Part shown: positions 8,131 through 17,039 of the stretch, in pieces
Layout: each line of letters opens with the position of its first letter
Position numbering within the stretch: position 1 is the first letter of the stretch
Assembly: GCF_947072515.1 (NCBI RefSeq)
Contig: NZ_CAMTIG010000021.1
Location: 1 to 62,133 of the forward strand
Origin: an uncultured Clostridium sp.
GTDB taxonomy: Bacteria; Bacillota; Clostridia; Clostridiales; Clostridiaceae
Direction of reading: 5' to 3'
DNA: 62,133 nucleotides
The notes under the pieces: generated by a model
Databases searched by the model: none
The model's input: the letters and a program-made list of their open reading frames with translations, nothing else
Told to the model about the DNA's origin: nothing
Program-made: the position numbers and the translations under genes

Positions 8131-8895
8131 TTACTCCCCCATCATTTCATCTTGAGTAACTTCTCTACCATATATCTCTTTTAATACCTCTCCAGTTACT
8201 TTTGATGAAGGTCCATCATAAATTATTTCTCCTGCTTTAATTCCAATTACTCTATCTGCATATTTTAAAGCTAAGTCTACATGATGAATGTTTATAAGGA
8301 TAGATATATTCATTTCTTTATTTATTCTCTTAAAGTCATCCATTACTTCTTTAGCTGTAACTGGATCTAGTGCTGCAACTGGCTCATCGGCTAAAATTAT
8401 TTCTGGTTTTTGAGCTAATGTTCTTGCAAGTGCCACCCTTTGTTGTTGTCCTCCAGATAATTGATCTGCTCTAACATATGCTTTATCTAGAATTCCAACT
8501 TTATCTAACGCTTCTAATGCAATTACTTTATCTTCTTTTGAAAATAAACCTAACGCTGATTTATAAATAGGCATATCTGGTACTCTTGATGTTAAAACAT
8601 TTTTTATAACAGTTGTTCTATTTATTAAGTTAAAAGATTGAAATACCATTCCTATATTTCTTCTAAAGCTTCTTAATTCTTTTCCTTTTAAATTATTAAC
8701 TTCCTTATTATTAACTACTAATTTTCCATCAGTTATATCATGCATTCTGTTTATAGTTCTTAAAAGTGTTGATTTTCCTGCACCTGACAATCCAATTATG
8801 GCTACAAATTCACCTTGATTTATTTCTAAATTTATATCTTTTAACGCTTTATATCCATTAGGATAAACCTTATTTACATTCTCAAATTTAATCAA
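8131..8895 (-). CDS. phnC: Phosphonate-type ABC transporter ATPase
   Basis: ABC ATPase (254 aa) that powers the PhnE channel from the cytosolic face. Walker A GLSGAGKST (about 35-43), Q-loop VFQSFNL (about 85), signature LSGGQQQR (about 146), Walker B ILADEP (about 167) and the switch His in NIHHVD (about 204) are all intact. Length and the PNGYKALKDINL opening match PhnC. It is separated from phnD by 83 bases that contain a terminator-like hairpin, so it is probably expressed at a lower level than the binding protein. Confidence 0.93.
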   Translation of the reverse strand: MIKFENVNKVYPNGYKALKDINLEINQGEFVAIIGLSGAGKSTLLRTINRMHDITDGKLVVNNKEVNNLKGKELRSFRRNIGMVFQSFNLINRTTVIKNVLTSRVPDMPIYKSALGLFSKEDKVIALEALDKVGILDKAYVRADQLSGGQQQRVALARTLAQKPEIILADEPVAALDPVTAKEVMDDFKRINKEMNISILINIHHVDLALKYADRVIGIKAGEIIYDGPSSKVTGEVLKEIYGREVTQDEMMGE

Positions 8896-8913
8896 TCTCT
8901 TACCTCCAATTAT

Positions 8914-8948
8914 GAAAAAATAGGCCCATGAAAGATTTCATGAGCCTA
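8914..8948 (-). terminator. Intercistronic partial terminator between phnD and phnC
   Basis: On the minus strand a stem built from taggctcatgaaa / tttcatgggccta (one mismatch, 8921-8948) is followed by TTTTTT. It lies inside the operon after phnD, as expected for an attenuating element that gives more binding protein than transporter. Confidence 0.75.
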
Positions 8949-8978
8949 AAAATAATTTACCTCTATTAACTAAAAATT

Positions 8979-10010
8979 TTATTTATTTAATTCTTTTAGT
9001 AATTTTTGTGCTTCACGCTCACTATCATAATTTTTATCTTCTGCTTTTGTATATCCTGAATGACTGTAAATTGCTATTATTTCTTTACCTTCATCTGTTT
9101 CTGCTATTTCTAAGAATGAATCTTGAATTGCTTGTTTTAATTCTGGTGTCATAGATTCATCTTTTGTTACTGCGATCATATCGTTGTATATTGGCTTAGT
9201 AACTCCTATAACTGCTGTTTCTTCCCAAATATTTTTCTTTCCATGATCTTTTGTCCAACCACTTTCATAGTCTCTTCTAACATCTGCATATCCTGTCATA
9301 ACATCTGCTTGCCCTGCTGCTAATTTTGCAACTGCATCTGCATATGATGGTGTTTGAATTAATGAATCGCTTATTGCACTTAATCCATTTAATCCAAAAT
9401 TATCTTTTATCCATAATGATGGATAAACATATCCAGCTGGTGAAGTTGTACTACTAGGTACTGCCCATTTAACATCTTTTATATCTTCTGCTGTTAATTT
9501 TTCACCATTATTTATTTTTTTAGCTAACGCCTGTCCCTTTTCTGATGGACCAGCTATAATTAAACTTCTATAACTATCTGCTTTATTATCATCCATTCCT
9601 TTAGTTGGTTCTGTATTCCAATCTTTTGCTTCATCTGAATCATGATTTAAAGAATCTCTTGTTGCAGTTAATAGTGCTTCTGATTCACCATCATATAATA
9701 CATATGTACTACCTGGAATAAACCCTACTTGTGCTGTCCCAGCACCTAATGCTTCTGCAACTGTTTCAAAATTTGTTCCAACCTTTACTGAAACCTTTTC
9801 TATATCGAAACCTTTGTCTTTTAACTTTTCTTTTAACATATTTTGTAGTGGATCTGTTGCTTTTTCAATTTCACTTGCATCTCTAGATGGTACAAATTGT
9901 ACTATTAACTCCTCTGGTACCTCTGAAGACTTTGCTCCTCCACACCCTACAAATATTGAAGCCCCTAATATTACTGCTCCAACTAATGAAATAATTTTCT
10001 TCAATTTCAT
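8979..10010 (-). CDS. phnD: Phosphonate-type ABC transporter substrate-binding lipoprotein
   Basis: Lipoprotein (343 aa) with a signal peptide and lipobox IFVGC placing Cys near residue 25, so it is tethered outside the membrane. The mature part is a PhnD-type two-lobe binding protein: IVQFVPSRDA near 40, GTAQVGFIPG near 95 and AVPSSTTSPAGYVYP near 185, where the Ser/Thr-rich loop contacts the phosphonate or phosphate-like group in known PhnD structures. Reading in frame could start 63 bases upstream, but the GGGGGG element is placed for the ATG at 10010. First gene of the operon. Phosphonate, phosphite or phosphate esters are all possible ligands. Confidence 0.92.
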   Translation of the reverse strand: MKLKKIISLVGAVILGASIFVGCGGAKSSEVPEELIVQFVPSRDASEIEKATDPLQNMLKEKLKDKGFDIEKVSVKVGTNFETVAEALGAGTAQVGFIPGSTYVLYDGESEALLTATRDSLNHDSDEAKDWNTEPTKGMDDNKADSYRSLIIAGPSEKGQALAKKINNGEKLTAEDIKDVKWAVPSSTTSPAGYVYPSLWIKDNFGLNGLSAISDSLIQTPSYADAVAKLAAGQADVMTGYADVRRDYESGWTKDHGKKNIWEETAVIGVTKPIYNDMIAVTKDESMTPELKQAIQDSFLEIAETDEGKEIIAIYSHSGYTKAEDKNYDSEREAQKLLKELNK

Positions 10011-10063
10011 TAATATCCCCCCCAAAAAAATATCTTTTAGCTTGTCTTTCTTTTGACATCTTG

Positions 10064-10092
10064 AGTATATCATATTTTTGTCTAAATTTGAA
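10064..10092 (-). promoter_or_regulatory. Candidate promoter of the phn operon
   Basis: On the minus strand TTCAAA (10087-10092), 17-bp spacer, TATACT (10064-10069). The -35 box is weak (4 of 6), which would fit an activator-dependent promoter such as one under phosphate control, but no Pho box was identified. Confidence 0.45.
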
Positions 10093-10215
10093 CTTTTTTT
10101 AAACTTTTTTTCTAAATTAATAATTTTTTGTATTTTTAATGAACAAAATTCCTATTTTTTTCTATTTTTACTTCTTTTATTTTAATTCTATTAAATCTCT
10201 CTTTCTATTTTTTAT

Positions 10216-10248
10216 AAAAAAAATAGAGATTATCTTAAATAATCTCTA
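10216..10248 (-). terminator. Intrinsic terminator of the small membrane protein gene
   Basis: Perfect 10-bp stem tagagattat / ataatctcta followed on the minus strand by a T run, 42 bases past the stop of the gene at 10290. Confidence 0.85.
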
Positions 10249-10289
10249 TAAATATTATGTATTTTAAATTGTTTTTATTAAGTTAATTT

Positions 10290-10472
10290 TTATTTTGTTG
10301 TATCCGTTTGATTAATTTCCTTAGTAACAGCATTTATAGTTGTTGTCGAATCTAAATTTCTGCTATTGGTAACAATTACACCATTTTTCCCATTGATTTT
10401 ACTTATCTTATATCCACCAAATATAATCAAAATTATCACTAAGCAAATTAAACTTATAATTTTCTTACTCAT
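10290..10472 (-). CDS. Small single-pass membrane or secreted protein
   Basis: Unrecognised 60-aa protein. Residues about 5-22 are strongly hydrophobic after a KK start, giving a signal anchor; the remaining 38 residues are polar and rich in Thr and Asn and would face outside. A GGAGG site at correct distance, its own terminator and isolation between two operons support a real gene. No Cys lipobox is seen. Function unknown. Confidence 0.6.
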   Translation of the reverse strand: MSKKIISLICLVIILIIFGGYKISKINGKNGVIVTNSRNLDSTTTINAVTKEINQTDTTK

Positions 10473-10563
10473 TTAAATGCCTCCAAATTAATACTTTATA
10501 TTAATATATTACGATTTTTCTTTGCTTTTTTCAAGCTTTATTCTTTTTATTAACGTTTTTTTC

Positions 10564-10604
10564 AAAAAAACCTATGGTTTTTTTACAAATTCCATAGGTT
10601 TTAT
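10564..10604 (-). terminator. Intrinsic terminator of the NfeD/stomatin operon
   Basis: Stem aaaacctatgg / ccataggtttt with a 14-base loop and flanking A and T runs, just past the stomatin-like stop codon. Confidence 0.82.
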
Positions 10605-10625
10605 TTTACAATATTCAAATTTTTT

Positions 10626-11576
10626 TTACTCTTTATTTTTAAGCATATCTCCAATAGCTGCTATACTTCCTAAAGAAGAAAGTGTTTCATTTGGTAATAT
10701 AAGTTTATTTGCTGGTCCATTTGCCATTTCTTTTAGTGCTTCTACTTGTTTTAATGCTATAACTCTTTCATCTGTTCCTGATTCAATAATTGCAGAGTTT
10801 ACTTTTCTTATAGCTTCTGACTCAGCATCTGCTATTCTTTGTATTGCACTTGCTTTCCCCTCTGCTTCTAACAGTTGTGATTCTTTAAGTCCTTCTGCAC
10901 GTCTTATTTGAGCTTCTTTTTGTGCTTCTGCTTCTAAAATTCTTGCTTGTTTTTCTCCTTCAGCCTTTTCTATTTGTGATTGTCTTTGTCCTTCAGCTTG
11001 AAGTATCATTGCTCTTTTATCTCTTTCCGCCTTCATTTGTTTTTCCATTGCATTTTGAATTTCTGCTGGTGGAATTATATTTTTTATTTCAACAGAAAGT
11101 ATTTTTATTCCATAAGCATCTGTTATTTCATCTATTATAGTTAATAAATCTTGATTTATTTTATCTCTTCCTGATAATACCTCATCTAAGCTCATATTAC
11201 CTATTAAATTTCTAATATTAGTTGTTGCAGAATAAACTATTCCTGCTTTATAATCCTCAATATTATATACTGCATCTCTAGCATTTAATAATTTATAAAA
11301 GATAACATTATCTACTGATATTTTAACATTGTCTTTTGTAATAACTGATTGAGGTTGAACATCTAGTATTTGTTGCTTTGTTGATATTTTTCTTCTAACA
11401 AAATCTGCAAATGGAATTGTAAAATGCCATCCTGGCTCTAACACTCTATGAAATTGTCCAAATCTTTCAACTACATAAAGATACCCTGTATTAACAATTT
11501 TTATTGATGATAATAACCCTATTAAAATAATTACAAGAATAACTATCGGTACTATAATCCCTATCATACTATTCAT
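10626..11576 (-). CDS. SPFH/band 7 stomatin-like protein (QmcA type)
   Basis: Membrane-anchored scaffold protein (316 aa). One N-terminal membrane helix (about 6-26) precedes a band 7/PHB domain (VVERFGQFHRVLEPGWHFTIPF near 34-55, extending to about 190). A long charged coiled coil follows (about 180-255), with AEGEKQARILEAEAQKEAQ heptads that drive ring-like oligomers. SPFH proteins organise membrane microdomains and modulate membrane proteases. The start overlaps the end of the nfeD-like gene by 8 bases, the standard bacterial pairing of NfeD and stomatin, so the two are translationally coupled. The family call is secure; the specific physiological partner is not known. Confidence 0.93.
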   Translation of the reverse strand: MNSMIGIIVPIVILVIILIGLLSSIKIVNTGYLYVVERFGQFHRVLEPGWHFTIPFADFVRRKISTKQQILDVQPQSVITKDNVKISVDNVIFYKLLNARDAVYNIEDYKAGIVYSATTNIRNLIGNMSLDEVLSGRDKINQDLLTIIDEITDAYGIKILSVEIKNIIPPAEIQNAMEKQMKAERDKRAMILQAEGQRQSQIEKAEGEKQARILEAEAQKEAQIRRAEGLKESQLLEAEGKASAIQRIADAESEAIRKVNSAIIESGTDERVIALKQVEALKEMANGPANKLILPNETLSSLGSIAAIGDMLKNKE

Positions 11577-11997
11577 TTTTCGACTCCTCTTTTTTTATTT
11601 TTAATTTACTTCCTTCTATACCTATTACGGTAAACTCTTCATTTTTTAAAATTTTCTCTCCTTCATTTATACCAGCCCAATAAACGCCTCCTACCTTTAT
11701 TCTTCCTTCTTTCTCTATATCTTCATAAGCTATAAATTTTTTCCCTATATACTCTTCTTCCATAGTTTTTACTCTTTTAGTTGACTGTCTTAATTTCTTC
11801 TTTACTATTGGATAACAAAAAATAATAAGCAATATACTAACTATAAAAAATACTATTACTTGGATTCCAAATCCTACCCCAAATGCTTCTAATATTAATG
11901 CTCCCAAACTTCCAACTGAGAAAAAACTAAATAAGAATGCACTTGTCATTAAATCAATTCCAATTCCTAATATTGCTACTACTATCCATAGAATCAT
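11569..11997 (-). CDS. NfeD-like membrane protein
   Basis: Short-form NfeD protein (142 aa) with hydrophobic segments at roughly 1-20, 25-40 and 46-64, followed by a small beta-rich OB-like domain (about 80-138, beginning EYIGKKFIAYEDIEKEGRI). It lacks the ClpP-like serine protease domain of long NfeD proteins. Short NfeD partners stomatin-like proteins encoded next door, and here the genes overlap by 8 bases. Start ATG at 11997 has a GGAGATG site. Role: membrane microdomain or stress function, by family knowledge. Confidence 0.88.
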   Translation of the reverse strand: MILWIVVAILGIGIDLMTSAFLFSFFSVGSLGALILEAFGVGFGIQVIVFFIVSILLIIFCYPIVKKKLRQSTKRVKTMEEEYIGKKFIAYEDIEKEGRIKVGGVYWAGINEGEKILKNEEFTVIGIEGSKLKIKKEESKNE

Positions 11998-12277
11998 CTT
12001 TTTTCATCTCCTTACTTATTCTATATTTATATTATATTCCTTTTTCCACCTTTTAACAATTTTTAGAAAAACTCTTTAAAAGTTATTCTATACCCTTTAA
12101 ATTTTCTTTTCTCATATTTTCTTCTCTTTTCATTGATTTTCTAATGTTTTCATTTTATTATTGTTATATAAATTAGACTTGTCATTCAAATCTATTTTGA
12201 AATTTTAAGTATTTTTACGTTTAACTAATATAAATTTGAAAATACTAACTATAATATATAATTTAGGAGTTGATTTA

Positions 12278-14182
12278 ATGGATTTTTTTAAAGTTAGTTC
12301 TGCTTGTCCAAAGACTAAAGTTGCAGATATAGATTTTAACCTTAATAATATTTTATCTTGTATTAATGAAGCTGTTACAAATAATTCTAAACTTATCGTT
12401 TTCCCTGAACTTTGTATAACTTCATATACTTGTGCTGATCTTTTTCTTCAAAGTTCTCTTATAGAGAGAAATTATCAGGGCTTAAAAACACTTTTATCTA
12501 AAACAAAAGACTTAGATATCCTTATAGCTGTAGGTGCACCACTTATAAATAATAATATCCTATATAACTGTGCTTATGTTCTATTTAAAGGAGAAGTTCT
12601 AGGGATTATGCCAAAATCATATATTCCAAACTACAATGAATTTTATGAAAAACGTTGGTTTACAGAAGGTTTAAATATTACTAATAGTACTACCGACTTA
12701 TTTTTCCAAGAAAACATTCCTTTTGGAACTGATTTATTATTCCAATATAAAGATATAAAAATTTCATTTGAAATTTGTGAAGATCTTTGGGTTACAATTC
12801 CGCCTAGTTCAAATCTTTCTCTAATGGGTGCTAATATAATCGGTAATCTTTCTGCATCTAATGAGTTAGTTTCTAAAAGTAATTATAGAAAATCTCTTAT
12901 AGCTAACCAAAGTGCAAGATGCATTACTTCATATATCTATTCCTCTGCTGGAGTTCATGAATCTACTACTGATCTTCTTTTTAGTGGTCATTTATTAATT
13001 TCCGAAAATGGATCTATTCTGAAAGAAAATAATAGATTCAATCGTGAAAATGAAGTAATTCATTCTATAATCGATATCTTTAAATTAAATTCAGAAAGAA
13101 TGAAAAACTTAAGTTTTAGAGACGCTTCTAAAAATTTATCAATAAAGCCTAGAATTATAAAATATAATTATACTTCTACTTTAATCGAACATTTTGATAG
13201 ATTTATAGATAAGCATCCTTTTGTTCCAAGTAATCTTCTAGAAAGAGCTGATCGTTGTATGGAAATTTTCAATATTCAATCTGCAGCTTTAGCTAAAAGA
13301 TTAGAACACACTAATCTTAAAAAAGCTGTAATTGGAATATCTGGTGGACTTGATTCCACTTTAGCTTTACTTGTTATTTATAAAACTTTTAAACTTTTAA
13401 ATTTTAATACAAAAGATATAGTAACTATTACAATGCCTGGTTTCGGTACAACTGATAGAACTTATACCAATGCATTAGCTCTTTGTAATGAATTAAATTG
13501 TGATTTAAGAGAAATAAATATTGTCGATGCTGCTCTTCAACATTTTAAAGATATTGGACACGATAAAGATATTCATGATGTTACATATGAAAATGTTCAG
13601 GCTAGAGAAAGAACTCAAATCCTTATGGATTTAGCTAATAAAGAAGGTGGTCTTTTAATAGGAACTGGGGATTTATCAGAGCTTGCTTTAGGTTGGTGTA
13701 CTTATAATGGTGATCATATGTCAATGTACTCAGTAAATCCATCTATTCCTAAAACATTAGTTAGATATCTAGTTCAATATGTTGCAGAAAATGAATCTAC
13801 TGAAAAAGTAAAAGAAACTCTTTTAGATATTTTAGATACACCTGTAAGTCCTGAATTATTACCTTCTGATGGAGACGGAAATATTGTTCAAAAAACGGAA
13901 GATATCGTAGGTCCATATGAATTACATGATTTCTTCTTATATCATTTTATGAAAAATGGCTCTTCTAAAGAAAGAATTCTTTTCTTAGCTAAAATTGCTT
14001 TTAAAGATACTTATTCTGAAGATGAAATTAAAAAATGGCTTGATAAATTTATATGGAGATTTTTTTCTCAACAATTTAAACGAAGTGCTCTTCCAGATGG
14101 GCCTAAAGTTGGAACTATATCTTTAAGTCCTCGTGGTGATTTAAGGATGCCTTCTGATTCTTCACCTAATTCATTTATTTAA
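12278..14182 (+). CDS. nadE: Glutamine-dependent NAD+ synthetase
   Basis: Two-domain enzyme (634 aa) making NAD+ from nicotinate adenine dinucleotide, ATP and glutamine. The N-terminal nitrilase-type glutaminase carries the catalytic triad: Glu in FPELCITS (near 45), Lys in MPKSYIPN (near 114) and Cys in FEICEDLW (near 167). The C-terminal synthetase domain has the pyrophosphatase P-loop GISGGLDST (near 350) and the GTGDLSELALGW motif (near 462). Ammonia passes between the two sites in this family. A TTG far upstream is in frame, but the AGGAG site points to ATG at 12278. Monocistronic, with its own terminator. Confidence 0.95.
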   Translation: MDFFKVSSACPKTKVADIDFNLNNILSCINEAVTNNSKLIVFPELCITSYTCADLFLQSSLIERNYQGLKTLLSKTKDLDILIAVGAPLINNNILYNCAYVLFKGEVLGIMPKSYIPNYNEFYEKRWFTEGLNITNSTTDLFFQENIPFGTDLLFQYKDIKISFEICEDLWVTIPPSSNLSLMGANIIGNLSASNELVSKSNYRKSLIANQSARCITSYIYSSAGVHESTTDLLFSGHLLISENGSILKENNRFNRENEVIHSIIDIFKLNSERMKNLSFRDASKNLSIKPRIIKYNYTSTLIEHFDRFIDKHPFVPSNLLERADRCMEIFNIQSAALAKRLEHTNLKKAVIGISGGLDSTLALLVIYKTFKLLNFNTKDIVTITMPGFGTTDRTYTNALALCNELNCDLREINIVDAALQHFKDIGHDKDIHDVTYENVQARERTQILMDLANKEGGLLIGTGDLSELALGWCTYNGDHMSMYSVNPSIPKTLVRYLVQYVAENESTEKVKETLLDILDTPVSPELLPSDGDGNIVQKTEDIVGPYELHDFFLYHFMKNGSSKERILFLAKIAFKDTYSEDEIKKWLDKFIWRFFSQQFKRSALPDGPKVGTISLSPRGDLRMPSDSSPNSFI

Positions 14183-14208
14183 TATTTATATATTTCTTTA
14201 TAAGTTAG

Positions 14209-14239
14209 AAAAGAGCTAAAGTAAAACTAGCTCTTTTTT
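14209..14239 (+). terminator. Intrinsic terminator of nadE
   Basis: Stem aaaagagcta / tagctctttt followed by TTTTTTA, 27 bases past the stop codon. Confidence 0.85.
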
Positions 14240-14413
14240 AATATTTCAATATTTTCTTAAGTCTGGATTAAAATATATTTAATATCTAAAAATTCTTTTA
14301 ATTCCATTCATATTTTCTATAATTTCAGAGGAATCTTTTTACATTTTTTTGAAGAAACCCTTTAAATTCAACCTTTTTAATCTTATTCTAACATTTTATT
14401 TTCATTTGTTTCC

Positions 14414-14443
14414 TTTACAACACATACTGCTATAAGATATACT
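14414..14443 (+). promoter_or_regulatory. Candidate promoter of the DEAD-box helicase
   Basis: TTTACA (14414-14419), 18-bp spacer, TATACT (14438-14443). Transcription would start near 14450, leaving a leader of about 65 bases before the ATG. Confidence 0.5.
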
Positions 14444-14513
14444 TAGTAAGTTGAGACAAAAAAAGATATTAATATTTTTTATATAAAATACATACAAACG
14501 AAGGGAAATATAA

Positions 14514-16085
14514 ATGGAAAATTTAAAATTCGAAAATCTAAACCTAAAGCCATCATTACTACAAGCAATTAATGACTTAGGATATGAGGAACCATCACAA
14601 ATCCAAGCACAAGCTATACCATTAGCTTCTGAGGGGTATGATCTTATAGGGCAAGCACAAACTGGTACTGGAAAAACTGCCGCTTTTGGTTTATCTATAT
14701 TAAACAATTTAGAAAAAACTAACGGTATTGCTTCTATTATACTTACACCTACTAGAGAACTTGCAATTCAAGTATATGAAGAGCTAAAAAAGTTATCTAA
14801 GCATGAAAAAGTTAGTGTTTTACCTGTATATGGTGGTGACCCAATACAAAAGCAAATTAGAGCCTTAAGTGGGCATATTGATATAGTTGTTGGAACTCCA
14901 GGGAGAGTTTTAGACCTAATTAAACGTAAAAAACTTCATTTAGATAAGGTTCAATTCTTAGTTCTTGATGAAGCTGATGAAATGTTAAACATGGGATTTA
15001 TTGAAGACATTGAAAGTGTTATTAAAGAGTTACCTGAAGAAAGACAAACGCTTCTTTTCTCTGCTACAATGCCACCTCAAATAAAGAAATTAGCTAATAG
15101 ATATATGAAAACAGATTCAAAGCATATCGAAATCAAAAAAGTTGCTATGACTGTTTCAAAAATCAAACAAGTTGCTTTCTTTGTAAATCACAAGAATAAA
15201 TTTGAAGCACTTTGTAGAGTATTAGACTTTGATACTCCAGATATTGCTATCATTTTCTGTAAAACAAAAAAAGGTGTTGATGAATTAGTTCAAAACATGC
15301 AATCTAAAAACTATGTTGTTGAAGGTATGCATGGAGATATGTCACAAATGCATAGAACTAAAACATTAAAAAGATTTAAAGAGGGTGCTTTAAACTTCTT
15401 AGTTGCAACTGATGTAGCAGCTAGAGGAATTGATGTTGAAGGAGTTACTCACGTTATAAACTATGATTTAACACAAGATGTAGAATCTTATGTTCACAGA
15501 ATCGGTAGAACTGGTAGAGCTAATAAAGAAGGAACTGCATACTCTTTCGTTACTCCTAGAGAAAACTCTATGCTTAGAGATATTAAAAGAGTTACTAAAG
15601 CAGATATCGCTAGAGGTGACCTTCCAACAGTTCAAGAAATTTTAGATAGAAAACTTGATGATAAGTTCTATCAAATCCAAGAAAATCTTAATAAAAAAGG
15701 ATACCAAAAGTACTTACCACTTGCTATCAACATTTTAGATAATTTTGAAGCTGTTGATGCTATTGCAGCACTTTTAAAAATGGAATTTGATAAAGAAATG
15801 TCATTTGAATATACTAATGACTCTTTAAAATCTGCTGAAGAAGAAGATGTAAGATTATTCTTCTCTATTGGTAAAAGAGATAATTTAACTAAGAAAGCTT
15901 TAATTTCATTTATTTCTGAAAGATCTAAAATAAACGGATCTAAAATAAATAAAATTGATATTCTTGAAAACTTCTCATTCGTATCTGTAGAAAAAGATAC
16001 ATTTAATAAAGTTATTGATAAGTGTTCAGGAATCAAATTAAATGGTAGAAGAGTTAACATAGAAGTTGCTACTAAAAGAAGATAA
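14514..16085 (+). CDS. DEAD-box ATP-dependent RNA helicase with DbpA-type RNA-binding tail
   Basis: Cytosolic RNA helicase (523 aa). The RecA-like core carries the Q motif region near 24, AQTGTGKT (motif I, about 43-50), PTRELAIQ (Ia), DEADEMLNMGF (II, about 149), SAT (III) and HRIGRTGRA (VI, about 327). After a linker, residues about 445-520 form a DbpA/CsdA-type RRM-like domain (FFSIGKRDNLTKKALISFI). This domain directs relatives to rRNA, so a role in ribosome assembly or cold adaptation is likely. Relatives are named deaD, csdA, dbpA or cshA; I cannot choose between them. Single gene with its own promoter and terminator. Confidence 0.93.
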   Translation: MENLKFENLNLKPSLLQAINDLGYEEPSQIQAQAIPLASEGYDLIGQAQTGTGKTAAFGLSILNNLEKTNGIASIILTPTRELAIQVYEELKKLSKHEKVSVLPVYGGDPIQKQIRALSGHIDIVVGTPGRVLDLIKRKKLHLDKVQFLVLDEADEMLNMGFIEDIESVIKELPEERQTLLFSATMPPQIKKLANRYMKTDSKHIEIKKVAMTVSKIKQVAFFVNHKNKFEALCRVLDFDTPDIAIIFCKTKKGVDELVQNMQSKNYVVEGMHGDMSQMHRTKTLKRFKEGALNFLVATDVAARGIDVEGVTHVINYDLTQDVESYVHRIGRTGRANKEGTAYSFVTPRENSMLRDIKRVTKADIARGDLPTVQEILDRKLDDKFYQIQENLNKKGYQKYLPLAINILDNFEAVDAIAALLKMEFDKEMSFEYTNDSLKSAEEEDVRLFFSIGKRDNLTKKALISFISERSKINGSKINKIDILENFSFVSVEKDTFNKVIDKCSGIKLNGRRVNIEVATKRR

Positions 16086-16087
16086 TC

Positions 16088-16113
16088 ATAGGCGCTAAAA
16101 AGCGCCTATTTTA
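16088..16113 (+). terminator. Intrinsic terminator of the helicase gene
   Basis: Perfect GC-rich stem ataggcgct / agcgcctat followed by T-rich sequence, directly after the stop codon. Confidence 0.88.
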
Positions 16114-16123
16114 TATTACAATA

Positions 16124-16160
16124 AAAATAATGCTAGAGGCAAAGCCTCTAGCATTATTTT
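16124..16160 (-). terminator. Intrinsic terminator of the thioredoxin operon
   Basis: Long perfect stem aataatgctagaggc / gcctctagcattatt with a 3-base loop, overlapping the end of the TrxB-like gene and followed by T residues on the minus strand. Confidence 0.9.
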
Positions 16161-17022
16161 ATAATTCTTTTTCAGCTAAATAATTTACTGCACTAAGTGC
16201 TGCAATATTACCTTCACCTGCTGACTTTATATATTGATAAGGCTTACCTATACAGTCACCAGCTGCAAAACAGCCTGCTATATTTGTTTTCATAAGTCTA
16301 TCAACTTTTATATGTCCATCTTCAATTTGAAGCCCAGGAACCAATTGTGTTGGTGGTACTGCATTTTTTAATAAAAATACTCCATCAGCCTTTATTTCAT
16401 CTCCTGATTTTAAGATTACTTTTTCAACTTTTGCTTCTCCAACAATCTCTTTTGGTTTGCCTTCAATAACTTTTATTTCAGAGTTTAATTTTAAATCTCC
16501 TCTATACATAGGAATATAATTTACATTACTTGCAAGTTCACTAACATAATTAGCTTCTTCTTCTCCCTCTTTTGAATAAGAAATTATAGTAACTTCTTTT
16601 CCTTTATAAAGAGGTGCATCACAAGTAGCGCAATACCCTACTCCTCTACCTAGGAATTTTTCTTCTCCTTCTAGAGGTTTTGTGTATTCTATTCCTGTTG
16701 CTAAAATAACAGTTTTAGCTTCATACATTTTCTGATTTACCATTAATGTAAAATAATCTCCCATTGAGTAAACATTATTTACTCTCTCTTCAACTATTTC
16801 AATTTCCATCTCTTTTATGTGATTTTGAAAATTTGTAAGTAAGTCTTTTCCTTTTATAGAACTAAAGCCTAAATAGTTATTTATATGTGGGGCTAAAGCA
16901 AGTTTTGGGCTTATTTCTTTGCTTCCAAAAACAATAAAAGACTTATTTCTAATTTTTGCATTTAAAGCTGCCGATATTCCTGCCGGACCACTTCCTATAA
17001 TTGCAATATCAAATCTTTCCAT
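16159..17022 (-). CDS. Thioredoxin reductase-like flavoprotein lacking NADPH motifs
   Basis: FAD flavoenzyme (287 aa) related to TrxB. The FAD-binding GSGPAG is near residue 11, the redox pair is in CATC near 131-134, and the second FAD motif CFAAGDCIGKPYQ is near 252-264. In ordinary TrxB the middle domain carries GGGDSA and HRRxxxR for NADPH; here that place reads TIISYSKEGEEEANY and then PMYRG, so both motifs are absent. This matches the known ferredoxin-dependent flavin thioredoxin reductases of clostridia (inference). It follows trxA by 17 bases, so thioredoxin is the evident partner. The start is the ATG at 17022, eight bases after AAGGGA, not the ATG that abuts that site. Confidence 0.88.
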   Translation of the reverse strand: MERFDIAIIGSGPAGISAALNAKIRNKSFIVFGSKEISPKLALAPHINNYLGFSSIKGKDLLTNFQNHIKEMEIEIVEERVNNVYSMGDYFTLMVNQKMYEAKTVILATGIEYTKPLEGEEKFLGRGVGYCATCDAPLYKGKEVTIISYSKEGEEEANYVSELASNVNYIPMYRGDLKLNSEIKVIEGKPKEIVGEAKVEKVILKSGDEIKADGVFLLKNAVPPTQLVPGLQIEDGHIKVDRLMKTNIAGCFAAGDCIGKPYQYIKSAGEGNIAALSAVNYLAEKEL

Positions 17023-17039
17023 TACTATCATCCCTTATT

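Larger units (their letters stand above)
14183..14513 (+). other. Intergenic region between nadE and the DEAD-box helicase
   Basis: 331 bases holding the nadE terminator (14209-14239), an AT-rich stretch without a supported gene, and the helicase promoter (14414-14443) with a leader of about 65 bases. No conserved cold-shock-type leader fold was recognised. Confidence 0.6.

Noticed and set aside
10011..10073. N-terminal extension of phnD
   Set aside because: The extra residues would precede the lipoprotein signal peptide and destroy it; the G-rich ribosome binding site points to the ATG at 10010.
12236..12277. N-terminal extension of nadE from an upstream TTG
   Set aside because: The extension covers a promoter-like AT-rich stretch, and AGGAG is spaced for the ATG at 12278, which also gives the usual nitrilase-domain start.
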